Below are positions 1-8,797 of a stretch of DNA of 64,000 nt, in pieces. A model generated the notes under the pieces. It made no database searches. It saw only the letters and a list, made by a program, of their open reading frames with translations, and was not told the origin of the DNA. Numbering within the stretch: the first letter of the stretch is position 1; each line of letters opens with the position of its first letter. Both the position numbers and the translations under genes were made by a program. Origin of the DNA: Mycolicibacterium sp. CBMA 247 (GTDB lineage: Bacteria; Actinomycetota; Actinomycetes; Mycobacteriales; Mycobacteriaceae); NCBI RefSeq assembly GCF_009729095.1, contig NZ_VTGX01000003.1:248001-312000 (forward strand), read 5' to 3'.

Positions 1-1589
1 TGCTGCGCGAGCATGCTTCGGTGGGGGACCGCGCCTTGATCCTGGCCCCGCAGAGCCTGGAATACATCGTGGCGTTCCTGGGGGCGATGGAGGCGGGTCT
101 GATCGCAGTCCCGCTGTCGACGCCGATGGCCGGGGCCCACGACGAACGGGTGAACGCGGTGCTGCGCGACGCGGCACCGACCGTGCTCCTCACGACGTCC
201 GCTGTTGCCGGCGACGTTGCGCCTTATGCGCAGGCCGGGGTGGGCGGCGTCGTTCCCACCGTGGTCGAGGTGGACGCGCTTGACCTCGACGTGCGCAGCA
301 GCGGGCGCCTCAAACGTGAGACCCTGCCCGAAACCGCCTATCTCCAGTACACGTCGGGCTCCACCCGCACCCCTGCGGGTGTGATGGTGTCGAACCGCAA
401 TCTGACGGCCAATTTCGAACAGATGATGGGCGGCTTCTACCCGGACTACGACCGCGTTCCGCCCGCCGACAGCACCGTGGTGTCGTGGTTGCCCTTCTAT
501 CACGATATGGGGTTGCTGCTGGGGGTGTGTGCTCCGATCCTCGGTGGTTGGCGGACCGTTGTGATGAGCCCATTGGCTTTTCTGGCGCGGCCCGCGCGGT
601 GGATGCAGCAGCTGGGCAGCCATCCGCACGCGCTGACCGCGGCTCCCAACTTCGCCTTCGACTTGGCGTCGGCCCGCACCAGCGACGACGACCTGGCCGG
701 ATGCGATTTCGGCAATGTCCTCAGCATCATGAGTGGTGCCGAACGTGTGCATGACGTCACGGTGCGGCGCTTTGCGGATCGGTTCGCACGCTTCAACCTT
801 CGCGCCGCAGTGATCCGCCCGTCATACGGCCTGGCCGAGGCGACGCTGTACGTGGCGACGAGAACGCCGGGACAGCCTCCGCTGGTCGTCCAGTTCGAGC
901 CGGAGAAACTCTCGGCCGGACACGCCGAGCGGTGCAGTAGCGGCACCACATTGATCAGCTACGGCACACCGGATTCGCCGTTGGTACGGATCATCGAACC
1001 CGATCTGCACGCCGAGTGCCCAGCGGGCACGATCGGTGAGATCTGGGTGCACGGCGAGAACGTCTCGGCCGGCTACTGGAACAAGCCGGACGAGACCCAG
1101 AAGACCTTCGGTGGCACCATCGTGGACGCTCCGGCTGATATGCCGGCCGAACAGTGGTTGCGTACCGGCGATCTGGGCTTCATCTCCGATGGCGAACTGT
1201 TCATCATCGGCCGCATGAAGGATCTGCTGATCATCCGTGGACGCAATCTGTATCCCGACGACATCGAGGCGTCGGTGCAGGTGATCACGCGTGGTCGGGT
1301 GGCTGCAGTCGCCGTACCCGACGACGCCACCGAGACTTTGGTCGTGATCGCGGAGGTCAAGAACAAGGGCCAGGACGCCGAGGAGATCGCCGAGAACTGC
1401 CGTGTCATGAAAGGCGAGGTGGCCTCGGCTGTTTCGACGTTGCACGGGGTGTCGGTGGCCGATGTCGTACTGGTTGCCCCCGGCTCGATTCCGATCACCA
1501 CCAGCGGCAAGACCAGACGCTCGGCGTCCGCACAGATGTATCAGGAGGGCAGCTTGACCCGCCTCGACGCCAAAGTACCCGTCAGCTAG
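1..1589 (+). CDS. Fatty acyl-AMP ligase (FAAL/FadD family), 5' partial
   Basis: Adenylating enzyme of the FAAL branch, which activates fatty acids to acyl-AMP for loading on a polyketide synthase or carrier protein. The reading frame is open at base 1, and the first visible residues (GDRALILAPQ) lie well inside the family fold, so the true start is upstream. Visible motifs are the AMP-binding loop YTSGSTRTPAG near nt 349-380, SYGLAEATL near 820-845, RTGDLGF near 1162-1182 and the C-terminal SGKTRRSA lysine loop near 1501-1524. About 529 codons are in view against roughly 580-600 for the family. The next gene overlaps its stop (TAGTG), so the two are probably co-transcribed. Lipid partners (Sap, acyltransferase, MmpL) follow within 7 kb. 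Which FadD this is cannot be told. Confidence 0.9.
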   Translation, partial: LREHASVGDRALILAPQSLEYIVAFLGAMEAGLIAVPLSTPMAGAHDERVNAVLRDAAPTVLLTTSAVAGDVAPYAQAGVGGVVPTVVEVDALDLDVRSSGRLKRETLPETAYLQYTSGSTRTPAGVMVSNRNLTANFEQMMGGFYPDYDRVPPADSTVVSWLPFYHDMGLLLGVCAPILGGWRTVVMSPLAFLARPARWMQQLGSHPHALTAAPNFAFDLASARTSDDDLAGCDFGNVLSIMSGAERVHDVTVRRFADRFARFNLRAAVIRPSYGLAEATLYVATRTPGQPPLVVQFEPEKLSAGHAERCSSGTTLISYGTPDSPLVRIIEPDLHAECPAGTIGEIWVHGENVSAGYWNKPDETQKTFGGTIVDAPADMPAEQWLRTGDLGFISDGELFIIGRMKDLLIIRGRNLYPDDIEASVQVITRGRVAAVAVPDDATETLVVIAEVKNKGQDAEEIAENCRVMKGEVASAVSTLHGVSVADVVLVAPGSIPITTSGKTRRSASAQMYQEGSLTRLDAKVPVS

Positions 1590-2866
1590 TGGTGGGGTCG
1601 GCGGTTCGAAGACCACCACCAGCTCGGACCCCACGGTCGGGCCTGAGCCGTAGGCGAGCAGCCGTCTACATCGGTGTCGCACTGCTGATCACGGCATGGA
1701 CGCTCGCGATCGTCTATGTCGCGGCGTCGGTACTTCCCATCGACCACTACCTGATTTCGTACTACGTCGTCGACTACCGGTTCGGCTTCACCCGACGCGG
1801 TCTCGCCGGTGAGGTCGTCGGAAATGTTTCTGGTGCCGACTTTTTCACGAACGCCTACCGCATACGGTGGATCTCGACGGCGGTGTACCTGCTCGGCCTG
1901 GCCGCCCTTGCGTACAAGCTGCTCAAGGATCGTCGTTCGGAACGCCGAATCATGGTGGCGCTGCTACTCGCCGTGCTGCCATTCGGAGTGCCGTACGCCG
2001 TGTACTCGGCCCGCCCCGATCTGTTCGGGGCGGTCGCGCTGATCGTGTTGTGCCTGGCGCTCACGACGGTGTCGAGAACTCGGTCAGTGGTGGTGTGTTG
2101 CGGGCTGTTCGGTGCGGTCATCGCCGTGCTTGCGCTGATGCATGAGGGCATGGCGCTGGAGTTCGGATTCGGTGCGATCCTGGCCATCCTGGTCCTCGCA
2201 CGGGGAATCACCGCACCAGTGCAACGCCTCTGCGCTGCCTTGGTGGTCGGCCCGGGTCTGACCGTCGTGCTCGCCGTGGCGGCCTTTGCCAATCATGACG
2301 TCAGCGGCAAGGTGTGCAGCACCGTCCCGCACCGCATGATCGAGACGCCTTTCGCGTCGATCAAGTCAGGTCGAGAACTTCTCGCCTACCTCACCGGCAC
2401 GCAGCACAGCCTTTCGGACTATCACGACTGGGTCTGTGGGTGGTATCTGTCCACCTTCGATCACACCGTCGCCGACGGGATCAGGGAGGTTGCCGCGGTC
2501 GGACTGCCTGCTCTGGTCGGGTCGTTCGTGTTGGGCCTGGTGGGGCTAGCCCTGACCCTACGGGCAGTGAGTTATTTCTCCGGGGTGTCCCTGCCCAGTT
2601 TCATCGGCCAACTGCACGGACGCTTCACCTTGCCGGCGTGCGGTCTGGTGCTCACGCTGCCGTTGTTCGTCACCGGTGTGGACTGGACGCGCTGGCTCCT
2701 CGTCGTGGCATTTGACGTGGTGGTGGTCTACGTCCTGTACGCGAGTGGGCGGCCCGAGATCGACGAGAAGCCACCGGCGCGGGCCGTGGGACTGCTGCCG
2801 CTCGTGGCGCTCGGCTTCATGCTGATCCCGCTCGGCCTGGCTCCCGGCGGCGGTCCCACGCGATAG
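1589..2866 (+). CDS. Polytopic membrane protein of unknown function
   Basis: A 425-residue protein with about ten hydrophobic segments and short Arg-rich connecting loops. The frame is open further upstream but only antisense-like to the ligase gene. I chose the GTG that shares its G with the ligase stop codon (TAGTG); a second GTG follows directly at 1592. A basic N-terminus precedes the first membrane segment near residues 28-48, followed by DYRFGFTRRGLAGEV near residue 65, a loop type seen in several uncharacterised bacterial membrane proteins. I do not recognise the family. The one-base overlap suggests a role in making or moving the lipid activated by the ligase, which is inference from position only. 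Confidence 0.7.
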   Translation: MVGSAVRRPPPARTPRSGLSRRRAAVYIGVALLITAWTLAIVYVAASVLPIDHYLISYYVVDYRFGFTRRGLAGEVVGNVSGADFFTNAYRIRWISTAVYLLGLAALAYKLLKDRRSERRIMVALLLAVLPFGVPYAVYSARPDLFGAVALIVLCLALTTVSRTRSVVVCCGLFGAVIAVLALMHEGMALEFGFGAILAILVLARGITAPVQRLCAALVVGPGLTVVLAVAAFANHDVSGKVCSTVPHRMIETPFASIKSGRELLAYLTGTQHSLSDYHDWVCGWYLSTFDHTVADGIREVAAVGLPALVGSFVLGLVGLALTLRAVSYFSGVSLPSFIGQLHGRFTLPACGLVLTLPLFVTGVDWTRWLLVVAFDVVVVYVLYASGRPEIDEKPPARAVGLLPLVALGFMLIPLGLAPGGGPTR

Positions 2867-2879
2867 TCGTTCGTACCGA

Positions 2880-3344
2880 CTACCCGAACGGCCACGGTGG
2901 GGGTGGCAATCCCGGCGGCGGCGGTGGGGGTGGTAATCCCGGCGGTGGCGGAGGTGGCGGCAACCCCGGCGGCGGTGGGGGCGGGGGCAGGTCCTGCGGC
3001 GACGGCAGTTGGGGCCCCGGCAACCCGAGCCCGGGCAACCCGATGCCTGGCAGCGGAAGGCCGGGTGGGCCTACCGACACCGGCACGCTCACCTGGACCG
3101 GAGCCGGCCAGTCGGACGGCACCGGACCTGGCTCCGGAATCGGGCCGACCTGTGCCAGCAGTTGCTGCACCTCCGGTGTGCACGACGGGCACTGCAACAT
3201 CGGTGCCTCGTTCTGGGCGTCGCGGTTCTCGGCGTTCTCGTTGCCGACCGGATCAGCAGATGCGACACCACCGGCCAGCGCGTACATGACAACGCTGATC
3301 GCGGCGACACCGGCCGCGTGCAGCAGCCTGTGCGGGAAATTCAC
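2880..3344 (-). CDS. Secreted proline-rich protein with tandem PPPPPPPGLP repeats
   Basis: A 154-residue exported protein. I prefer the GTG at 3344 because AGGGAG lies six bases before it; a longer frame to 3398 lacks such a site. The N-terminus has a basic-hydrophobic signal ending ...GGVASA followed by DPVG, a likely signal peptidase I site. A short CPSC motif lies in the middle. The C-terminal half is almost only Pro, Gly and Leu and includes three in-register copies of a ten-residue unit (PPPPPPPGLP type) ending in WPFG. It is convergent with the membrane protein before it and runs the same way as the Sap gene. Function unknown; a surface or cell-wall-spanning protein is plausible. Confidence 0.65.
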   Translation of the reverse strand: MNFPHRLLHAAGVAAISVVMYALAGGVASADPVGNENAENRDAQNEAPMLQCPSCTPEVQQLLAQVGPIPEPGPVPSDWPAPVQVSVPVSVGPPGLPLPGIGLPGLGLPGPQLPSPQDLPPPPPPPGLPPPPPPPGLPPPPPPPGLPPPPWPFG

Positions 3345-3394
3345 CGAGTGCTCCCTCGATTGGAATGTCGTTCCATCATAGTGGTTTCCCATGT

Positions 3395-4105
3395 TCAAAG
3401 GCCGGTCACACCAAGGGTGATGAGTGCCGTACCGGCAAGTGTGAGCACCAGCGCCACATCGCGCCGGGTGCGGGCGTGAACCCAGGCCCGTATCGCCTCC
3501 AGGCGGGCTTGGGTGGCGACGGGGGCCACCAGAAAACTCGCGATGGGGATCGCGACCACGGTGTTGGCGACCGCGACGAAGGTGACGAGCAGACCTACCT
3601 GGTCCAACGGGGTGACCCCGGACGTGGCGATGAGGATCAGCAGGGCCAGATAGTCGATGGACGGCAAGGCAATTGCCAGACCCATCGCTCCGGAGAACCA
3701 GGGTGAGCTGCCGCGGACGACGCCCTTGACCCGGGAGGTGACGAACGCGACTGTTCGCGACTGTCCCGGCGGCGGAGGCCCGGCGCCCGCGGTCACGGTG
3801 GCTTCCTGGCTGCGGGAAAACTGGCCGAGGGGTACTTTGCTCGCCAGCACGACCGCCGCGAGCATCGCCAGCGCGCCGAACACGATTTGTATGTTCGCAG
3901 TGCTGAATTCGGGAGCTCCGAGCATTCCGGGCCGCACCACGAACAATACGATCAGGCCCGCCGTGATGCTCATGAGAAAGCTGCCGGACAGGAATGCCAG
4001 CAGCTGTAGCGCGGGCCTCGGCCTACCCAGCGCCAGCGTGATCAGACCGAGCCGGATCGGCTCGAAGTTCACCGCGATGGCAAGGCCCAGCACGGTGATC
4101 CACAC
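3395..4105 (-). CDS. Sap/GAP family membrane protein (lipid addressing)
   Basis: A 236-residue protein with about six membrane segments. It resembles the mycobacterial Sap/GAP proteins that help deliver sulfolipid or glycopeptidolipid to the surface with MmpL transporters. It opens VWITVLGLAIAVNFEPIRLG, with the conserved NFEPIRLG stretch close to the N-terminus, followed by a Pro/Gly-rich cytoplasmic loop near residues 115-130. The GTG at 4105 is chosen because the frame upstream is low-complexity and an AAGG lies nine bases before it. It is divergent from the acyltransferase gene, with 99 bases between the start codons. Its neighbours are a FAAL ligase and an MmpL, the usual company of this family. 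Confidence 0.75.
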   Translation of the reverse strand: MWITVLGLAIAVNFEPIRLGLITLALGRPRPALQLLAFLSGSFLMSITAGLIVLFVVRPGMLGAPEFSTANIQIVFGALAMLAAVVLASKVPLGQFSRSQEATVTAGAGPPPPGQSRTVAFVTSRVKGVVRGSSPWFSGAMGLAIALPSIDYLALLILIATSGVTPLDQVGLLVTFVAVANTVVAIPIASFLVAPVATQARLEAIRAWVHARTRRDVALVLTLAGTALITLGVTGL

Positions 4106-4192
4106 ATGAACGGACCTTACTCGAACCCCGCAGGATGGTGGCCCGGCTCCAGGCCACCGACAGGCTCCGGGCCAACGAGGTTGGCCACGATT

Positions 4193-4198
4193 TACCAT
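4193..4198 (+). promoter_or_regulatory. -10 box (TACCAT) of a probable leaderless acyltransferase gene
   Basis: TACCAT fits the mycobacterial TANNNT -10 pattern and ends six bases before the GTG at 4205, the spacing expected if transcription starts at the start codon. It supports 4205 over the ATG at 4106, which would overlap the divergent Sap start. Confidence 0.45.
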
Positions 4199-4204
4199 GC
4201 CGAC

Positions 4205-5533
4205 GTGGACAACACCCTCACATACATGGATCAGGGGTCATTCCTGGGACTGCGGGCGCTCGGTCGTGCGCCGATCATGCAGTTCACCTGGATCTATCGC
4301 GATGGGGTTGACATCGCCGGGTTGCGGCGATTCCACTGCAACCTTGGATATGGGCTGCTGGGGCGCCGCATCGAGCGGTCACCGTTGCCGTTCGGCCGGC
4401 ACCGCTGGATTTCGTCGGCCGGTCCCGCCGACATTGCCGTCGCTGCCGCGGAGCGCCCTCGCGCCGAGGTCGCGGCATGGGCTGACGAACGCATCGTTGT
4501 TCCTATCGATCCCGAGCGCGGACCCGCCTGGCACTTGGGCGTCCTGCCGCTGGCCGAAGGCGGTGACGCTGTCACGCTGGTGGTGTCCCACTCGGTGGCC
4601 GACGCGTTGGGCCTGACTCTCACGATTGCCGATGCCGCGGAGGGAATCCGGCGCGACCTGGGGTATCCGGCTCCGGGATCGGCCACCCGCAAGCAGGCGC
4701 TGCTGCGGGACGTCCGGCGAGCGGCCCGGGATCTGCCCGAGGTGGGGCGAGCGGTACTCGCTACGGCCCGGGTTGCCCGTGAGCAGAGTGAGGATCTGGC
4801 GGCATCGGCCAAGTCGGCCGCACCGGTGAGCCGGCTGGGGTCCCTCGACCCGGTAATCCCGCCCACGGTCACGGCCTACGTCGAATTGGAAAACTGGGAT
4901 CAATGCGTAAAAAGCCTTGGCGGAACCAGTAATTCACTCTTTGCCGGATTCGCCGCCCGGCTCGGGCAATTGCTCGGCCGGGTCGATGCCGACGGGAAGG
5001 CCATGCTGTCGTTTCCGGTCAGTGATCGCATCGAGGGGGATACCCGTGCCAACGCCCTGAACACCGTCACCGCGATCGTGGATCCGGCCAAGGCCAGTAC
5101 CGACCTGACAGATATCCGTGCCGAACTCAAGCGGGTGCTCACCGACTTGGGCACCGCACCGGACGCCAACTTGGCGCCGTTGCCGTTGACGCCATACGTG
5201 CCGAAGTTCTTGGTGCGACGGCTGGAACGGATGATCCTGAAAGTCGGCAGTCCGATTGGCTGTTCAAACCTTGGTGAGTTGCCCGCGGCGCTGAACCGAC
5301 CGGACGGCACCGACGCCGACTATGTGTCCTTCCGTTTGGTAGAGCCCGGGATCACGCCCGGCGTGCTGGAAGGACTGGGGGGACTGCTCTATTTGGCCTC
5401 GGGCCGCAGTCACGGTCGGATATTCCTTACGGTGTCGGCGTGGACCATAGGCGAATCCAATATGCGCGCGGATCTGTCCGAGGCGGTGCGGCGCACGCTC
5501 GCTGACTTCGAACTGCCCGCAACTTTCGACTGA
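4205..5533 (+). CDS. Condensation-type acyltransferase (PapA / WS-DGAT-like)
   Basis: A 442-residue member of the CoA-dependent acyltransferase (condensation domain) superfamily, which moves acyl groups onto hydroxyls of lipids or sugars. The HX3D catalytic motif is HSVAD (nt 4591-4605), preceded by VTLVVS. The conserved opening is DNTLTYMDQGSFLGLRALGR, and a NLGELP turn with a C-terminal strand-rich region completes the fold. The first histidine of the common HHxxxD motif is Ser here. The start at 4205 is set by the leaderless -10 box. It lies between the Sap gene (divergent) and the MmpL gene (convergent), which suggests it esterifies the lipid that MmpL exports. The acceptor and the acyl chain are unknown. 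Confidence 0.7.
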   Translation: MDNTLTYMDQGSFLGLRALGRAPIMQFTWIYRDGVDIAGLRRFHCNLGYGLLGRRIERSPLPFGRHRWISSAGPADIAVAAAERPRAEVAAWADERIVVPIDPERGPAWHLGVLPLAEGGDAVTLVVSHSVADALGLTLTIADAAEGIRRDLGYPAPGSATRKQALLRDVRRAARDLPEVGRAVLATARVAREQSEDLAASAKSAAPVSRLGSLDPVIPPTVTAYVELENWDQCVKSLGGTSNSLFAGFAARLGQLLGRVDADGKAMLSFPVSDRIEGDTRANALNTVTAIVDPAKASTDLTDIRAELKRVLTDLGTAPDANLAPLPLTPYVPKFLVRRLERMILKVGSPIGCSNLGELPAALNRPDGTDADYVSFRLVEPGITPGVLEGLGGLLYLASGRSHGRIFLTVSAWTIGESNMRADLSEAVRRTLADFELPATFD

Positions 5534-5551
5534 AGTCCGTGTTGTCACGCG

Positions 5552-8500
5552 CTAATCCGCGACGGTCGCCAACTCTTGCTCGGGCTCTATATTTTCGACC
5601 TTCTTCGGACGCGCTTTCGTTTCTGGTTGCCACCGCGACGGCCACCAGTTGAACTTGCCCACCAGGACCGCTATGGCCGGCACCGTCGTGGTGCGCACCA
5701 GGAACGTGTCGAGCAGAATTCCCACACCGATGATGAAGCCGGCCTGCACCAGTGTGCTGATGCTCGCGAACAGCATCCCGAACATGGATGCGGTGAAGAT
5801 CAGGCCTGCCGCGGTGATCACACCCCCGGTGGCACCGACGGTACGAATCACCGCGGTTCGTAAGCCATGTGGCGATTCTTCCCGGATCCGCGAGATCAGC
5901 AGCAGGTTGTAGTCGGCACCGACGGCCACCAAGATGATGAACGTCAGTCCCGGCACACTCCAGTGCAGCTCCTGGCCCAGGATCAGTTGGAACAGCACCA
6001 CCCCGATGCCGAGCGCGGACAGGTATGAAATCACTACCGAGGCAATCAGATAAAGCGGCGCCACCAGGGCACGTAGCAAGATCACGAGGATCAGGAACAC
6101 CACGGCGATGGTCACCAGGATGATGAATCTGATGTCCTGGTTGTAGTAGTCACGTGTGTCACGGAGCGAGACCGAGTACCCGGTCATCGAGACCTTCGCA
6201 TCGGCGAGCGTGGTGTTGGGTTGCGCATCGCGGGCGACGTCGAGAACCGCATTGATCTGATCCATCGCATCGGTACTGAACGGGTTGAGCTTGGTCTGGA
6301 TCATGTACCGCACCGTGTGGCCGTCGGCGGAGAAGAACAGCGCCGCAGCCTTTTTGAAGTCATCGGTGGCCAGGAACTGCGGGGGCACATAGAACCCCGA
6401 CATCGACGGTGTCCTTGCCTCGTTCTTCATCGCCAGTAGGAACGCCGACGCATCGCCCAGTCCGCCGCCCATTCTCTTGGTCTCGTTGACCAGGAGCGAC
6501 ACGCCGTCGGCCACCTGCCGGCTGGCATCGGCGAGGGTGTCCGCGTGCTGCTGCAGCGTGGCCAGTTGCTGCCGCATGCTCGACGGGTTGTCCAGGCCGG
6601 CCGAATTCAGTGCTTTGGTGGCGGTGTCGAATGCACCCCGCAGATTGTCGGTTGTTGCACCGAGAGTCTGGTTTCCCTCGGTCGCCTTCAGTTTCCTGGC
6701 CAACTGGGAAATGCCTGCCAGGGTGCCGTTGTCACCGGCGTCGACCAGGCGTTGCAGCTGGCCACGGGAGTTGCGGCAGGAGGGATCCCCATCGCAGATC
6801 GGGCTGGCGTTCAGTGCGGTCAGTACCGGACGGGCCTGCTGGACGGAGTCGGCCGCATCGTCGAGGGTCACGCCGATGGAATCGCCGAGTGACCGCATCG
6901 CGACGACGAGCTTGGCGGCACTGTCGAACTGGTTGAGCGCCTTGTCGCCGCCGAACTGCTTCTGCATCGAGGACAGCGCGTCGATCAGACCACTTACCGT
7001 GAGGGCCGCCTGACCCAGTTGCCCCCGCACCCCGCCGAGCGCATCGGCGATCTGGCCGGCGCCGTCGGCGAGTTTGTCCATATCGCCACCGCGCTCGGAG
7101 ACCAGCGAGGATGCGTCATTGAGTTTGGAGCCGACCTCTCCGGCCTGGAACGACACCCTGGCCTGCTCCAAAGACTCTCCCGTCGGTCGGGTGATACCGC
7201 GGACCGCCTCGATGTTGGGGAGTTGGCTGATTCGGTGGGCCATCTGCTCGAGGTCGGCGAGTTCCTTCGGTCCGCGCAGATCGTTCGGCGATTCGATCAG
7301 GAGATACTGGGGCAGGCTGGAATTCACCGGGAAATGTGCGGCTATCGCGTCATAGCCCTGGAGGCTCTCGACCGAGCCGGGTAGTGCCTTACGGTCGTCG
7401 TAGTTGTACTTGGCCAGGCCCGCGCAACTGGCGAGCACCACCAGCAACATCAGGCTGGCGATCAGGTTGCGCCGCGGATTGCGCACGATGCGCACCCCCG
7501 ACCGGCGCCACACCGTGTCGGTGAGACTGCGACGCGGCGAGACCCAACCGCGACGACCCGCCAGGGTGAGCACCGCAGGCAGGAAGGTCATGGCGGCAAT
7601 ACAACCGATGGCAATGGCGACCGCGAGCGCCACTCCTACGGACGAGAAGATCGTCAGTTTGGTGAAGATCATCCCGATAAAGGTGACGGCAACGGTGGCT
7701 GCCGACGCGACGATCACCTTGCCGATCGAGTTCAATGCGCTCCTGACGGCTTCGTCGGAACGCTGGCCCAGCCGCAGAAAGTCGTGATACCTGCTGATCA
7801 GGAAGACTGCGTAGTCGGTTCCGGTGCCCGCCAACATCGCGGTGAGAAACACGATGGTCTGGCTGGAAATCGCCAGCCCGAGACTGCCCAACGCCGCGAC
7901 CACACCCTGCGCGGTAGCCAGCGAAACCCCGATTGTCAGCAGAGGCAAGATCATCGTGAGCGGATTGCGGTAGATCATGATCAGGATCGCCAGGAGCATG
8001 CCCACCGTGGCGATTTCGATGTGCAGGCGGTCGCTCTCGCCCACTTCGGCGAGGTCGGCAAGGGTGGCCGCCGGGCCGGTGACATGTGCGGTGATGCCGG
8101 ACCCGCCCACGGTGTCTTTGACGATCCCGACGACATTCGACGTCGCGGTATAGGACTGTGGCGATCCCAGCTCGCCGGTCAGGCTGACCGGCAGTAGCCA
8201 CGCCTTACCGTCCTGACTGGTCATCACCTGGCGAAGCGGTGGTGTGGTGATGAAATCCTGCATTGTCACGACGCTCGCGGTGTCGGCGCGCAGCTTGTCG
8301 ACGAGGCTGCGGTAGACGTTCTCGTCGCTGCCTTCCAGGCCGTTCTCGTCGCTGAGAACGACCAGCAGGATGTTGTCCGAGCCGGATTCGTGAAACGCCT
8401 CCGACATATGTTGCGCGGCGACCGACCCGGGCGCATCGGGAGGCAGCATGGCCGGCGGGGTTTTCTGGGCGAGCTCGGCCAGCGACGGGAACAACGGAGG

Positions 8501-8626
8501 CAGCGCAGCGGCGAGTACCACCCAGAACCCGATCACCAGCCAGGGCCATCGAACGACGACACCGCCCAGCCAGTGGAACGTGCCGCTCTCGGGGTTGTCC
8601 GCGGTGCCGTGCAGGCGCCCCAACAA
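5552..8626 (-). CDS. MmpL-family RND lipid transporter
   Basis: A 1024-residue inner-membrane transporter of the MmpL/RND type, which flips or exports acylated trehalose, sulfolipid or glycopeptidolipid-type lipids. Two MMPL modules are visible. Each has a membrane anchor, a large periplasmic loop (the second, about residues 420-760, is rich in heptad-like helices) and a five-helix bundle. GTDYAVFLISRYHDF and GADYNLLLISRIREE carry the Asp-Tyr pairs of the proton relay. The C-terminus is a charged cytoplasmic tail. The start is TTG at 8626, eight bases after AGGG; no better start is near. It is convergent with the acyltransferase (18 bases between stops). Its exact subfamily (MmpL10-like or another) cannot be fixed from sequence alone. 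Confidence 0.9.
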   Translation of the reverse strand: MLGRLHGTADNPESGTFHWLGGVVVRWPWLVIGFWVVLAAALPPLFPSLAELAQKTPPAMLPPDAPGSVAAQHMSEAFHESGSDNILLVVLSDENGLEGSDENVYRSLVDKLRADTASVVTMQDFITTPPLRQVMTSQDGKAWLLPVSLTGELGSPQSYTATSNVVGIVKDTVGGSGITAHVTGPAATLADLAEVGESDRLHIEIATVGMLLAILIMIYRNPLTMILPLLTIGVSLATAQGVVAALGSLGLAISSQTIVFLTAMLAGTGTDYAVFLISRYHDFLRLGQRSDEAVRSALNSIGKVIVASAATVAVTFIGMIFTKLTIFSSVGVALAVAIAIGCIAAMTFLPAVLTLAGRRGWVSPRRSLTDTVWRRSGVRIVRNPRRNLIASLMLLVVLASCAGLAKYNYDDRKALPGSVESLQGYDAIAAHFPVNSSLPQYLLIESPNDLRGPKELADLEQMAHRISQLPNIEAVRGITRPTGESLEQARVSFQAGEVGSKLNDASSLVSERGGDMDKLADGAGQIADALGGVRGQLGQAALTVSGLIDALSSMQKQFGGDKALNQFDSAAKLVVAMRSLGDSIGVTLDDAADSVQQARPVLTALNASPICDGDPSCRNSRGQLQRLVDAGDNGTLAGISQLARKLKATEGNQTLGATTDNLRGAFDTATKALNSAGLDNPSSMRQQLATLQQHADTLADASRQVADGVSLLVNETKRMGGGLGDASAFLLAMKNEARTPSMSGFYVPPQFLATDDFKKAAALFFSADGHTVRYMIQTKLNPFSTDAMDQINAVLDVARDAQPNTTLADAKVSMTGYSVSLRDTRDYYNQDIRFIILVTIAVVFLILVILLRALVAPLYLIASVVISYLSALGIGVVLFQLILGQELHWSVPGLTFIILVAVGADYNLLLISRIREESPHGLRTAVIRTVGATGGVITAAGLIFTASMFGMLFASISTLVQAGFIIGVGILLDTFLVRTTTVPAIAVLVGKFNWWPSRWQPETKARPKKVENIEPEQELATVAD

Positions 8627-8797
8627 CTGTGCTGCCCTACTGATCCTGCATGTCCTTACCTTCTCCGCAACCGAGCGCTTGGCGGTCGTTGTCCGGTGCT
8701 CGGTGTGGCGAGCCGATGGTGCGCCCAGTGTATGTGGTGCCCCGGCGCGGGCGGGCGATCTCGTTCCCTGAGGTACTTGCCTGTGCGCCCGCTGTGA
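8627..8797. other. Spacer before the MmpL gene
   Basis: A 171-base gap between two minus-strand genes. On the minus strand, TACACT near 8722-8727 fits a -10 box about 95 bases before the MmpL start. I see no strong hairpin, operator or small gene. The promoter call is weak. Confidence 0.25.

Noticed and set aside
310..573. Minus-strand open frames across the FAAL gene
   Set aside because: They follow the GC-skewed third codon position of the real gene, have no start signals and no family-like motifs.
2880..3060. A plus-strand Gly/Val-rich protein or PE_PGRS fragment opposite the proline-rich gene
   Set aside because: The Gly-rich reading is the mirror of the polyproline codons; the signal peptide and Shine-Dalgarno site are on the minus strand.
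3395..4198. Longer N-terminus for the Sap protein and a start at 4106 for the acyltransferase
   Set aside because: Both would overlap the divergent neighbour's start and add low-complexity Pro/Arg-rich residues; the GTG starts at 4105 and 4205 have better signals.
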